Origin: Acridotheres tristis
Taxonomy: Eukaryota > Chordata > Aves > Passeriformes > Sturnidae
Reading direction: 5' to 3'
DNA length: 64,000 nt
Assembly: GCA_037013685.1 (NCBI GenBank)
Contig: CM072919.1
Location: 54,389,116-54,453,115, forward strand
A program made the position numbers and the translations under genes. Position 1 is the stretch's first letter; each line of letters opens with the position of its first letter. Below are positions 1 to 12,500 of this stretch, piece after piece. The notes beneath the pieces were generated by a model. That model did no database searches. It saw only the letters and a list, made by a program, of their open reading frames with translations, and was not told where the DNA came from.

Positions 1-2430
1 TAGATTATATACTGGAAGTGAAGTCCTTAATTTTCCCTTGAGAATGGAGACCATAATCAAAGAGATATCCTCTGCATACTGAGCACAAGGAAAGTAAAGA
101 GGCATGGAAGGCCACTAAAGTAATGTATTGTCCTGCAGGGTCAGCCTAAAAGCACAAAACCTAATTTTGTTTTGAAATTGTTTTTCATGATCTTGAAGAT
201 AGTAGCAGCTTCCAGGCCATTCCAGACAGTTTAATTTATTTATTTTCCAGGCACAGCAGCCGAATGAGACCCTGTATGCTGCCATTATGTAGCACTTCTG
301 TTTCTCTCCATTGAGAACCCAGTGCAGAAGCCTATTTGAAAACCTATACTGATAAAGTTATGATCATTTTTAAGAAAGTCTCTGAACTTATGTGATAGTC
401 TGTGTAGTCCTCTATGAAGGACTTAATTGTCACAGCTATCCTGGACTTCTTCAAAGAGCAGCTTCCCTTTCCCTGAGGACTGCAAAGCTAAGGAGCTGGA
501 CACGAATATCTACTAAGTACCTTCGACAGGTTATGAGACTTTGCTATCCTGATTAAAGGGGACTGTGAGAAGCCCCAACTTCAGCAAGGACATCAGGACA
601 TGTAAGGTTTTCCTTCCCTTAATTCTACCTCATCTTCCATTGTCAGCAGCCTTTCCACCATCCAAGAGGTCAGCACTTTAATTGCCCTAACCAAGACCCA
701 GCAAGCAGCCACTGAAGTGCTTCATCTGTTCTTATTTTTGCCAGTTTCTCCCAACTGCTGCCAGAAATCACAACTCAATGAGGTAAAGGCACTAAAACTG
801 ATTTTCATGCCAGAAAAATACCTTGCAAGGTCATGTCTTTTGCAATGCATGTCTTTTGCTGGTCAGGTCAAGGTGCAATTACCAACTGTGGAGAAAAAAG
901 CACGTATAAAATCATTAGTATCTAGAGTCATGCAAATCAAGTAAGAAGGTATGACACTATGATATTTACCCAAGTTTTAAGTGGTAAATTGTGTGGTTTT
1001 CAGAACATTTCTGGAAGAAATATTTGCCTATTTTTTTGTTGTTTTTATTTTAACCTTTTCTCACTCTACTGTTATTGAAATTTAGGCACTGATACAAATT
1101 CAGAGAGATAACAGTGTCAGCCTCAATGTAGATAGATGAACACTATCTGTGTGTAAATACTTCCTGGGTACATAATGTCCTGTAAGGAGTGGTCGTGAAA
1201 AAAGCCAATATTGTGTTCATGGTCAAGGTGAAGACCAAGAAGATTCCTCTAGTACCCCTCTGCACTAGACCTTTAATTTGATTAGCATACATGAATTAAG
1301 GCCCTCATTTTTTTATTTTCTTTTTTGCTTCATTGAGGAATAAATAGTGTTTTACAGTCTCTTTCCAAAGACAGCAGGAATACTTTCCTATATGTGAAAA
1401 ATAAGAATGGAATAAACAAGTTCAGCCTCTATCCAACGTAATAGGAGAGAACACAGAGGTAACTGCACTAGTAATAATATCCCACTTCATCCTGAGAAAA
1501 TGAAACCAGAGTCAAAGCCTGGACAAATTTACTGGTTTTCTTCATTGTTTTAGGACAATAATCATATATATCTGAACTGCCTGCAAAAAAATAAGATTAA
1601 TATCTTCCTTCTGGTCTAAAGCACACCTGTGGCAATATAGCTGAGTAAAAATAATACAGTTCTCATTCAGAGATAAAAGTACTGAAGGACACCTAATTGT
1701 TTTGCATAAATCCCTCTCTTCAGTGCTTTCCTGGTCTCTTTTCTGCATTGCATGTTCAACACAGATTGTTCAGAACAATCTGGCAGAACACTAATGGGAC
1801 CAGAGACAGGTACAGACTGAGTCTAAAGAACTCCTGAGCTGCAGCATGTGGAGGACATAACTCTAGTTACCAATATTAGATAATGTTTTGCAATGTATTG
1901 TATTGTGACACAATAAACCTACATACACAGGTATGCATTTGATTTTGTTTCTCAGCTTATAATATATTAGAATGCTATGAGATATTCCAAAAATTTTATG
2001 CTACTGCCTATCTTTCATGATTATAGTATGACCAGAGTATTCTCATGAGTATGTGTTTGCACAGCCAAATTTACTACTGTTTTATCAACGTATTTCTTAC
2101 TTTTGAGACAGGTAACACTCAATTACCACTTTAAAGAGCAATTAACATTTGCAAACTATAACCTCTGGACCAACCACTTATATGCCAATTGTTTTGGGGA
2201 GAGAAATGTGGAAATTTGTATCAAAGAAAGTAGTGCTCCTGACAATAAATACCTTACTATAATTTAAAGCAGCCTTTACAACTTATCCTGGGCCAAAATA
2301 ATTTCTGGTAAATGACATTGGCTGCAGTCTTTTAAAGGCATGCTTTTCCTGTACCTTGTATGTAATCATCACAACTACCTTTACTAAAACAATACGATCA
2401 AAAGCTATTTTAAAATTTGATAGTCTGATT
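1..2430. other. AT-rich intergenic DNA, nothing recognised
   Basis: The stretch is AT-rich and holds only short open frames with no recognisable protein. I see no LTR ends, no CR1 3' end and no CpG cluster. It ends where the left arm of the long inverted repeat starts; the last bases before the junction do not match the sequence beyond the right arm. Confidence 0.6.
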
Positions 2431-3261
2431 AAGAGGATGTGTTTTCGTCTTTGAACGTGCATGAAGTTATGAGGGCAGGATTGTGAGCCTTATTCAGGTC
2501 AGAATAATGGACAAGAACTTGGCTTTGAGCAGTATGATTGAATTTGGTGTCATATTGAAGATCTGTAACCTGTGGAAATTGACAAAGTGTCCATCAAGCT
2601 TTTGGTGGTTTCTCAAAATGGCCATTTGACAGCAGTTTTACCTGCAGTTTTATATCTACTTGGATTGGGAAAGAAATCCAGCATTTGTTCTGGTCTTTCT
2701 TGGTTATATTGCTCAATTAAGTATGTTTGTGGGCTCTGATATCTGATTAATGTACTGCAGTACTGAAATTACTTCATATGTTTACAGGTGAAGGCTGGGC
2801 ATCTAACGTTGTAAAATGTGTGACTCTCCCCAAAATATGAAGAAAAGGCATGTTTGCATGTTCTTCCCTGTATAATGAAGTTTCTTACCTTGTTAGGTCT
2901 GATAATAGAACTGTTTCTTCTGGAGGCCTGATATTCTGTCTCAAGGTTAATTTGAGCAGAGCATGAATTTATCTTCTCTTTTTTTCTTTTTTTCTTTTTT
3001 TTTTTTTTTTAATCAGCTGCTGTATGCTTTTTGTGCTTTAGTTTCTTTTCCTAGACACTTTTTCCAAAGAATCTAGTGATTGTGCTATAGCTGAAGTTCT
3101 GTGGGCACTTCACAAAGGCCCTTTCTGAAAGCAAGATGAAGAAGTGCTACCTAGTGGTACACCTCGGGTTTATGGCTGCTAGACTGTAGGGACAAAAAAC
3201 TGTAGAGAAATCTGTACTCCATACCATGAGAGAGAATGAGAGAATAAGACAATAAGAGAGG
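2431..3261 (+). repeat. Left arm of a ~0.8 kb inverted repeat (partner 53710-54524)
   Basis: Read forward, this segment matches the reverse complement of 53710-54524 almost base for base. Position 2431 pairs with 54524 and position 3261 with 53710. Outside the poly-T tract I count seven mismatches, at 2447, 2453, 2474, 2879, 2908, 2913 and 2956. Positions 2475-2878 and about 3011-3261 are identical to the partner. The two arms differ in length because of an interrupted poly-T run (about 2976-3010), longer here than in the partner. Beyond both ends the flanks do not align. No protein or known transposon family is evident. It may be a young dispersed repeat, a small inverted segmental duplication, or a pair kept alike by gene conversion. 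Confidence 0.93.
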
Positions 3262-3267
3262 AAAAAG

Positions 3268-3587
3268 AGGGAGGGAGGGAGGGAGGGAGGGAGGGAGGGA
3301 GGAAGGAAGGAAGGAAGGAAGGAAGGAAGGAAGGAAGGAAGGAAGGAAGGAAGGAAGGAAGGAAGGAAGGAAGGAAGGAAGGAAGGAAGGAAGGAAGGAA
3401 GGAAGGAAGGAAGGAAGGAAGGAAGGAAGGAAGGAAGGAAGGAAGGAAGGAAGGAAGGAAGGAAGGAAGGAAGGAAGGAAGGAAGGAAGGAAGGAAGGAA
3501 GGAAGGAAGGAAGGAAGGAAGGAAGGAAGGAAGGAAGGAAGGAAGGAAGGAAGGAAGGAAGGAGGAAGGAAGGAAGGAAGGAAGGAA
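3268..3587. repeat. Expanded (GGGA)n/(GGAA)n microsatellite
   Basis: A GGGA block at about 3268-3302 passes into roughly 70 near-perfect GGAA units, interrupted once near 3561-3564. The strand is pure purine over about 320 bases. It sits exactly at the end of the inverted-repeat arm, whose partner carries only an interrupted tract of about 84 bases. The tract creates a spurious antisense open frame of repeating Leu-Pro-Ser-Phe (3147-3650), which I do not regard as a gene. A 9-bp stem with a 3-base loop (3612-3632) lies just beyond it. Confidence 0.97.
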
Positions 3588-6500
3588 TTTCCAGTTGGAG
3601 CTAATTATCTCATTATCTCCAGTGGAGATAATTGTGTTGGCCCCATACATGTATTAAAGACTACAGCCAGTCATCACAAAGTACATAAATTGACTGTGAT
3701 AGAGCATATGGATTGACACGAAGTTACGGTATTTCAAAATTTTTATCAATAAATAAAAAGTCTGTGTTACGATATGTAGCCAAGAATAATTAGGGGAAAA
3801 GAAAAGCAGACCTCTTAGGTTTTTTGGATTTCTCCTCTTCTTCAAAAACTTTAAATGGGTTGTGTTTTCATACCTTATTCTTTTTTATTTTGACAGAACA
3901 TTTTTGCTGAGACAGCTATTGTTTTACAGAAAAGCATTTGGTTACAATTTAAAGCACAGGAAAAAAAAAAACTTACAGGAAAAACCTTAGACTAGACTAG
4001 AAGTCTTGTTACTATGATTTCATCAGCTCTACATTCACCTTTGGTTCACCAAGGCCGCTTGCTTTGGCTCATACACCATAAGCATACCCTGATACAACCC
4101 TGCTGGTTATCATTGTGTATGAGCACACTGCCAGAATATCCCTTCTGAGAAATTACCACTAACAGTGGTAACTTATTAATGTAATAATTAAAATTTAAAA
4201 TCTTCATAGATTATGAAGATCTTTTTCTTTCCTTTTCTTTTAAGTCTCCCATGTCTGCTTGAAATTTTATAGATTTCCTTTTTATCTTCCTTGCCAACAG
4301 CTGTCACTGAACCAGATACATGGAGAGAGAATCACACGAAGATCATCTGCGTGTTAACAATAACCATTTGCTTCTGTAACCAGCTAAGCAAACAGTCTTC
4401 AGTCTCTGGTGCATCTCATTTTCACATCAATGCAATGTCACTGAAAGATTTAAAGCACTTTGCAATTGCAAGACAGATCACAACCTATTCAAGAATAAAG
4501 TGGAGATAAACATTTTATAAAAGTATCACCCATTCTTAGAAAAGACAAAAAATGTTAATTTCGTAGGTTTTTTTATTGCATCTTGTATGTCTTTCACATG
4601 ACAACCCTAGCCTCATGAATCCCTTTGCCATTCCCTTGGGAGAGAGAAGCAGCTCAGGCATGGCCATTTATGTCAAAGGGGTCTCTTGGAGAGTACTACA
4701 AAGAACATGTGTGCAAGCACACAGCAGTGCTTGCTAACAGGGAGACTTCCTCATGCCCAGACATACCCCCCTGCAGGAACTGGTCCATCAGGAGAAGAAA
4801 TGCTGGGGAATTTTTGCTCCCTGCATCAGCTAGCAGCACCTGCTGCTGGAGTTCAGTAGAGTGGAGCTTCTGCAAATGGTCTCAATATTTTGCACCATTT
4901 TGAACTTGTAACTGCAGGAGACAATGCAGAAGAGCCTGAGGACAGCCTGGGTGCCTGAGCTCAGAGTTAATGGAGAAAGAGACAGGACTGTGCAGAAGAC
5001 TGGTCAGAGCATATACGTTAAATGTATAAAGTTTAATAGTGTGAACTTCTCTAAGGAGTTTATGTTGCCTTAGATAAGCTCTAATTGTCTTATGAAGCAT
5101 CCTAAGAGCTGATCACAGCTCGAAGGAGAAATTGAATCCACAAGAACCCTCACTTTTTTTATGGCTCTCTCACTTCCCTCTCCATCTAGCCCTAAAATGT
5201 CTCTATGCCCTGGGACCTGTTGGAATATGAAGAAGAGCATGACAGAACCTGCTATATGTCTGTAACCTCTCTAGCAGGCTCCCCAATGCTAGCAGTTATT
5301 CTTGCAGCTGGGCTGCAATGGGGCAGGAATGAGCTACTGGTGACAGAAGAAATGAAAATTTAGGACAGACCTGCAGTGCTTTGGGCAGCAAGTGCTGAGG
5401 TGCAGAGACTGTGTGCTTAAGAGTCATGCCTGGAACAATGATTCATCTATCCCAAACTAAAGGAATAGTCTCTTTGCTAGGTCACTTAGACACTGCAGCA
5501 CTGCCACACAGGATGCATGTAGGCTGGGGAAATCAGGGCTGCAACATCTTGAGCAGGTTCTGCCCCCAAAATGTCATGTCATGAAGCCACAGATGCAAGA
5601 ATCAACTACCCTCTGAAAGGTGCATGAGGAAGAAAGTGGAGAAGTGACATTTTAGCCTCTCATCCCAAGGCCACCTGGCAGCCCTGCAAAGTTCTTGGAT
5701 CAGCAGCTCCACATCTACAGCAAAGAGAGCTCCTGGGACAGCCAGGGACTCCCACCCTCCCTTTCCCTTGGGCAAGGCTGGAGTCAAGTGTCTTTAGTTG
5801 TCCCTTTCTTCAGCTGTCTTGCTGGTTGGCTGCTATGTGTCTTGGGGCAGCTCATAGAGATAGACTTCCTACTTTTATATCCTTTTTTGCTACAGCAGAA
5901 AAATAATATTTGGTTTAGATGTACTTGGGGTATTCCCCAAAGAATCAGTAGAATTTATTTATGTGCTATGGATAAAATCCTAGACAAGGAGATTGCAGCA
6001 TATAGGCCTGGTTCTTACAGTATCAAAATTTTACTTTCTGTGTGCAAAATAATTCTCCAGCCACAATTTACTGAGGGAAGATTTTCTCAGCCTTACACCA
6101 AATTACAGCAAAACATAGCACTGTAGTTCCTCAAACATAACCCAGTTCTTGCAAGGTGCTGAATTCACCGATCCTCATTAAAAAGAAGAAGTGTGGACAT
6201 TCAGCCCCATGCTTTGTAGGGGCCTCTTCTATTCCCACCAGGGAAACTGTGATTTGAAGAGTCAAATAGTGAAGCTAGAATTCCAAAGATGAGTCACTCT
6301 CTTCATTGTCACAGAAAATGTCCATGCTTCAGTGTTTTGCATAATCTGTTCCCAAGCTAAATCTTCTCACCAACTTTTAAAAGGTGTCTAACTTGTGATT
6401 GGAAATTCTAAATTCAATATTTAAGTGCACAGGTTTTGTTTATGTGATTTCTTATTGGAATTCAAAAACATATCAAGTAGAGATGAATCTAAGAGTCTGG

Positions 6501-9500
6501 CATAAGAGTCTTATGCTAATTATTTCAGCCTCTGACCTGCCTTTGATGAGTTGCCCCATCTGCCTTACTTTAATACATAAGGTGTTCATTTTGTCCCAAA
6601 ATGACACATTTGATAAAAATAGTGTTCTATTACTATTGGATAGAAACTCTGTAGTTTAATATTTATCGTCCTCTTATAGTTTTTATCTAATCATAGAAAT
6701 GGATTTTGCTAAAATAAACATAAACGCTCAATAAAATAATTTTCTATGTAGTATGGGGTGGAGATCCTACTGTTAAAATTTTTGAGGCTGAGATGTAGCA
6801 AAACACCAAGCTTCCAAAAGTCTGTAACATCTTCCTTTTTTGAGATTGCATTTTCCAGAATTAATAGGGCACTCCTTGGGCTTTGAAATGGGTCACAGTG
6901 ATAGACTGCAACAAATTTTTTAAAACCTACCAGCATGAAAATACTACCACTTAAGCTTTGTGACAACTTACAAGAAGACTCTTTCAGCTACCAGCCTCAG
7001 CCTTACATGCTTATCTTGTCACCCAAGGAAAAGAAACTACGTTAATATATAATTACTACACCTGTTTTGCACACAAAGTGTCTGTAGGCTTTTAATTTGT
7101 TTTTAATTTCACTGCTTGGTTGGCTTTACTCCTTTCCAATTGGCAAAGCGGAGAGCAGGCTTTCCGCCTGAAATCCACAGAAGTGCCAATTCCGAGTAGC
7201 CATGATCCAGACATGGGCTCTCCTCATCCACCCTGACATCAGGGTCAGCAACATGTTACTGACTGTCCCAGATAAAATCCACCCTGTCAGGATGAACTGG
7301 AAGAGGGATAGTTACCCAACGCTCTTTGGCATGAGTTAGGGTTGGAAAAAAATCCACAAATTCAGATATGCATGATTTAGGAAAAACCATGTTTCAGCAA
7401 TTAGTTGTGTGGAGCTTCTCTGTCCCCAGGTGCAAAAAAGAATAAAAATAACACAATTTTTTAGTATTTCAGTTAATAGAGCTAGGACTCAATAGTTGGT
7501 GTTTGGTGTGCTTTTTAAAAACCAATCAATTTTTTAGGACTGATCTCTCCCCAGAGATCTTAAAGAAAACAAAGCTATTTTAAATGTTTGTAATTTCATT
7601 TGAATTGGAGCATTTTTAAAGATTCTTTATACTTCTGTTGTTAATTTACTCCTTTTGAGTCTCAGTTAATACTGTGCTAACTTTTCTGCAATTGAATCTG
7701 AGATAAGCGTGATATATGGAGCACACTGTGAACAACCATATATTTTAACAAAAAGTGTCTATACTGGTAAATTTCCATATGAATAGATCTTTTTTATTTC
7801 CCACAAGGTATTTAGAGGTTGAAGTATCTCATCCATGATTCCACTCGGTGTTGAGGCCCAGTGTAACCAAACCAGCTGCTATGTACTAGAAATGCAGCAG
7901 AGTCTTTTTTGAGAAGAGGTATTAAAACCCAGCCCTTTTTGAAACTACTGGAAAATTTAAAGTTTACAAACAGAGGTAAATCAGAATTTAACCAGGACAA
8001 CATGGAGTAATCTCTTGTTATTGGACAAAATGCTGATGACTTTTAGCCAAAGCTCTGAATCTGGGATTTTTTACCACCTTGCTTGTGTGCAAATCCTTGC
8101 TTCGACAAATAATCTATTACTACTAAGTTATCAGCAAGAAGGCTTTGGAACAACTTGTTAATCACTTCAGAAAGTTGTACTGGTCAGGGAGTTTCACAAG
8201 AAGCTCCACAAAACAGTGGGGATATTTAAGCGTGGCAATACATTTTCAAAGAGAGATTGAAAGACATGTTTTTGACATGATATGTTTAGTATGAAAGAGC
8301 AGTAAAGGCTTTTTAAAAACCTTAGACCTTCTATTTTTCTTGAACTGCTTATTTATTTTCATTTCTGTTTCATGTTTTCTACAGCATCTGAGCTCAAAAT
8401 AACTGTATATATTAACATATTCATCACTTCAAATTTGAAAGAATATTGTTTAGAGACTTTCTTGGTGCTAGTTTTGCATTTATCTTACAGGCAAGGCGAA
8501 ATTCAGATTCTCTGTTTCTTCTTTGGCTCGCACGTGCATGAAAGATCAGCCACAGTCTGGCTCTAGTTGTAGGAAGGAATTTTTTACATGGGTGTTTAAC
8601 TAGGAATAGTGAGATGAAATTAAGAGAAGGAAATTTTAGGATGGATGTCAGGAATACTTCTGTGACAGCACAACATTTTGAATTATGAAATACTTTTCAA
8701 AAGGAAAAGCTGGAAACTCCAGCACTTAGGACTTTTAAGGACAACTATGTAGTGGCAATTTTAACACAGGAAGCAAACAAGCTCTGAGGGCAGAAAGGTG
8801 CTACATCTGTGATGACTCTTGTATTCTATATCTGCATTTCATTGCATGGAACTGCAGCAGCACAATGATGCGAGCAGAGGTCTACCCAGAATTATGACAA
8901 ATCATAACAGCATGAGCACATAAGCCTTCTGCAGCCATTGGGGAGCCATGGCACAGCTGGGGACAGAGGGAATGACAAGACACACACCAGGCCACTTCTC
9001 ACCTTTCTTGCTGGATGTACGAGAACACATCTGTGTCTCATTACTGGTAGAGCTTCACCTCCATAAGCGCGTGTATCTCCTTGCTGTCTCCTCCCATTGC
9101 TGCGAGAATGGTGGAACATTAACATCAAGGTACTTTGCTTAGAGACAGTTCTCTGGTTGTGGAAGTTAACTACAGGAAATGTGTAAGTGTACAAAAGCTT
9201 AGTAACACTGATGAAAACATCGGTGCTGCTGCCTCTGATTCTGGCTCCTAAATGAACTTTGCAGCTTTCCCCAGAGCACTTTATCTCAACAACAAAAATT
9301 TTGTGCCCCCCTCTTCCTGCACTAGAACTATTGTGGTACTGAAAATACAAAAGCATAAGACCGAAATACCTGCACGGGGCAGTCCCTATTAGGGAGAAAG
9401 AGAGCTCATCTGATGCCGTGAGCATGTTGTGAGCCTTCCCATTTTGTTTCTCAGCTCCTGTCCAGAAATACAGGAGTCAACCTAGCACTTCACAGCAAAC

Positions 9501-12500
9501 CAGCTATTGCCCTGCGTACTATGAAAATCACTGTGGTTGCTCTGAAAATTGTCTAAAATTCATAGGTAGTTGATGAGTGAGTGGTTGTTTTTCTCCTGGA
9601 TGTGCTCTGCAGTATGTCAGTGGTTATCTAAATATGACCTCTAGTGTTCAACTTGCATGACAATAATTTAAGAAAATTATTGCCCTTACTAGACTTCCCT
9701 TAAGAAGAGGGTCATCTTTTCTGGTTATCTCAATATCTTACCTGAAAAAAAAATTACTAAATTATTCCTGATCATAAAGTAAAATTTTTTGAAGATAGTG
9801 CTTTCAAAGCACAAAATACTGGAGATCCACTTGAGGATTTTAGAAATAGTTATTACAGTCTGGGAATAATCTACATTGAAAAATTATATTCCCATCTGCA
9901 TGGAAAAATATTAATATACCATATTAATGGTAGAGCATCAGTGGAAGCAGTTGTACACTTCCATGCATTGCATTTAAGGACAGTGATGAAGACTGTAGTA
10001 CAATGGCTGGTACAACATGGTTGCTGAGAAAGGGTTTCTTTATTTTTTGTTTTCTTCGTGGTGCTGCTACTGATTTTCTGCTATGTTTTTCATTTAGTTA
10101 TTTAACTTCTGTGTCCTTGTGTTTTCATCTTGACAAAATGCATAGACACATTTTCTTGTATGAGGTTTGTGAGATTTAACAATTTTTTGTAAAGTTACAT
10201 GAAATTTGGATAAAAGGCAAAATAAAATTGACTGGTGGTCTGGTACTTTTTTAATTATAGGAAGAGGCTGAGAGAAGCTACATATATTCTATTTGCTTTA
10301 AACAATCCAAGATACAATATGGGACCACAGGCTGCAGAAGAGTGCAAGGCCACTAGATAACACTGTGGGCTGCACGATGTTAAGGGAGGAAGGGGAAAGG
10401 TGCAGTGCTTCAATGTTCAGGCTGCAGATGTCTAACACCTGCTCTGCTTTGAGCAAGGATTGACGCAGTTAAACTTCTGCTTTAGCGATGTTTCTTTCTT
10501 CCTGCTCTGATACTTGCAGTATTGCCACATGTCCTTTAGAAGGACAAACAGAGACAATATGGTCAAAACAGAGGTCGCTGAAAGCTTAGAGAATCAGCAG
10601 TGACAACCTGCTTTGCAATGCAGTCCTCTGCAAATTGTTTTACAGCATGTGAGTCTGTGGATACAAACAAACAGTTTATCACATCATGATAGAGAGGAAT
10701 ATGTATGACATGTATTGTGAAAACATGTAATAGAGCCTCCTGCTTCCTGATGGTGTTTGTTAGCTCTGTGCACACAAGCGTCTTGCAAACCCTACTACTT
10801 TGCATGGAATAGCTCCAGCAGGTTGTTTCCCATCTCATCTAAGTGCCTTAAGCAGTAATGCATATCTTGGATGTGCTCTCAAAGCCCTGTGGTTTATTTG
10901 CTTGAGTATTGCTACCACCAGAAAAATCGATGTCACTTCAACTCTGGCCTACAGATCCCTTTTACAGTATCCTGTGTCTTGCAGTCTTGTAAAAAGCAGC
11001 ACACTTTGTTGTTTTATGTAAATGTTTATTTGTACCTGTTTACATTTGATCTCCCTGGTAGGAAAGCATGCATCTCCTGGGGGCAGAAATGTACTTTTTT
11101 TAATTTCAGTGCCATACACCTCTTCATGCTTTTGAACTCAAAACTGGAGTGCTATCATTTCCCAGTGCTCCCATCTTACTTGCCTACGTCAGTGAGACAG
11201 GAAACAGATACAAATTGTTGCTTTGAAAAGTTGGTGGTGGATGTTGTAAAGGCTTTCTTCCTTACAGCTTTTTCCCTGATCCCTCCTGCCAGCAGAGGGG
11301 AGGGACCACAGCAGCACACACATACCTTGCATATAGATGTGAACCAGTTTGTGCTTACAGCCACGGTGAGCACGGTGTTCAAGGCCAGAGTTTATTTTTC
11401 CAGTGAACATAACCAATGTCCTTTCTGTCTGAGGATAAAACTCATTCTGGGTGCACACACTGCAAGAATCTTTTGCTTCCTTACAGCATTTACCTCAAGG
11501 GTCGCATCCTCAGACAGCAGGGAATTACATCATTTTTTACTTTCCCTGGAAGGAAACATCTAGCTGCAGGTCCAGAACCAGAGGGTCAGCAAGGAAGATA
11601 ACCAACCCACCCAGATGATCTCTCCTGCCCTGACCTGGCACAGTGCTGGTACAGATAGTCCTGGGACCCCAGTGTGAGTGCAAGTGTGAAAGTGAAAACC
11701 AAGAAGGACCAAGACAAAACTTTAGAAGGCACAGAGCCACAGACAATGGGGGGCATTGCCATCAATAAGACATCCAGGGTTCATTGTGATGGGTCATATT
11801 AAGTGAGGAGCATCATCTGCATGGGGTGCCAGTTCCAAGGCCAACCCTTATGGAGCTGTGGTATTATGGCTGGGACCTATGATTGAGATTAAATTTTGGG
11901 GAAATGCCATCTGCTGCAGAAACACAAAATTGTTTGGTCAAGCACAGGTTCTGACACTTTGCTATTGAAGGAAAACTTGCTGTGGGCTTCAAAGGGAGCA
12001 GTAAAAGGTCCCTCCTGTCTTTCTCTTGCTTTGACCAAGGATGATGAAAAACACTGAAAGCAGCAGCAAAATTAACACATTAAGATGCTATCAGCAGAAT
12101 CTGCAGTTCTGTGCTCTGTCTCCCAGGCAGAGCGGCTGAAAGCCAGCAGGGGTATTCTGCATGCCAAGCATTCCCAAACATTGTGGAAAAATTTTCCCAT
12201 CCTTTTTTTCCCAAAGCTGCCTTTTTTCCAAACAGTGATTGAGTGCTGGCAGTTTGTTTCTGAGCGCTTGGATGTGAGCAGACCTGTTTGTGCTGATGTA
12301 CTGCTAGGTGACAGCTATTTTTTGTTTTCACAGGATAAAAATTGCAGAGTTTCAGTTCTCACCTTCTCAGTCCGAACTGCTATTGCTGACAAGTGTTAAA
12401 CAGAGTGTGGGTGTACCTGTAACTATTGCAATTATTGCTGGGTCTTTCCAAAGGGTCCTAGATTGGCTTCTCCTACACACACGCCCATAGAATTACTAAG

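Noticed and set aside
3147..3650. 167-codon reverse frame of repeated Leu-Pro-Ser-Phe
   Set aside because: It is the translation of the GGAA microsatellite; a 4-base repeat stays open in all frames when its unit has no stop.
8620..8780. Possible old LINE fragment (AGGATGGATGTCAGG-type words)
   Set aside because: Resemblance to CR1 coding words is too short and lacks the 3' terminal motif.
8892..9425. 177-codon reverse frame
   Set aside because: No recognisable domain, no splice or promoter context, and overlapping forward frames; treated as chance.
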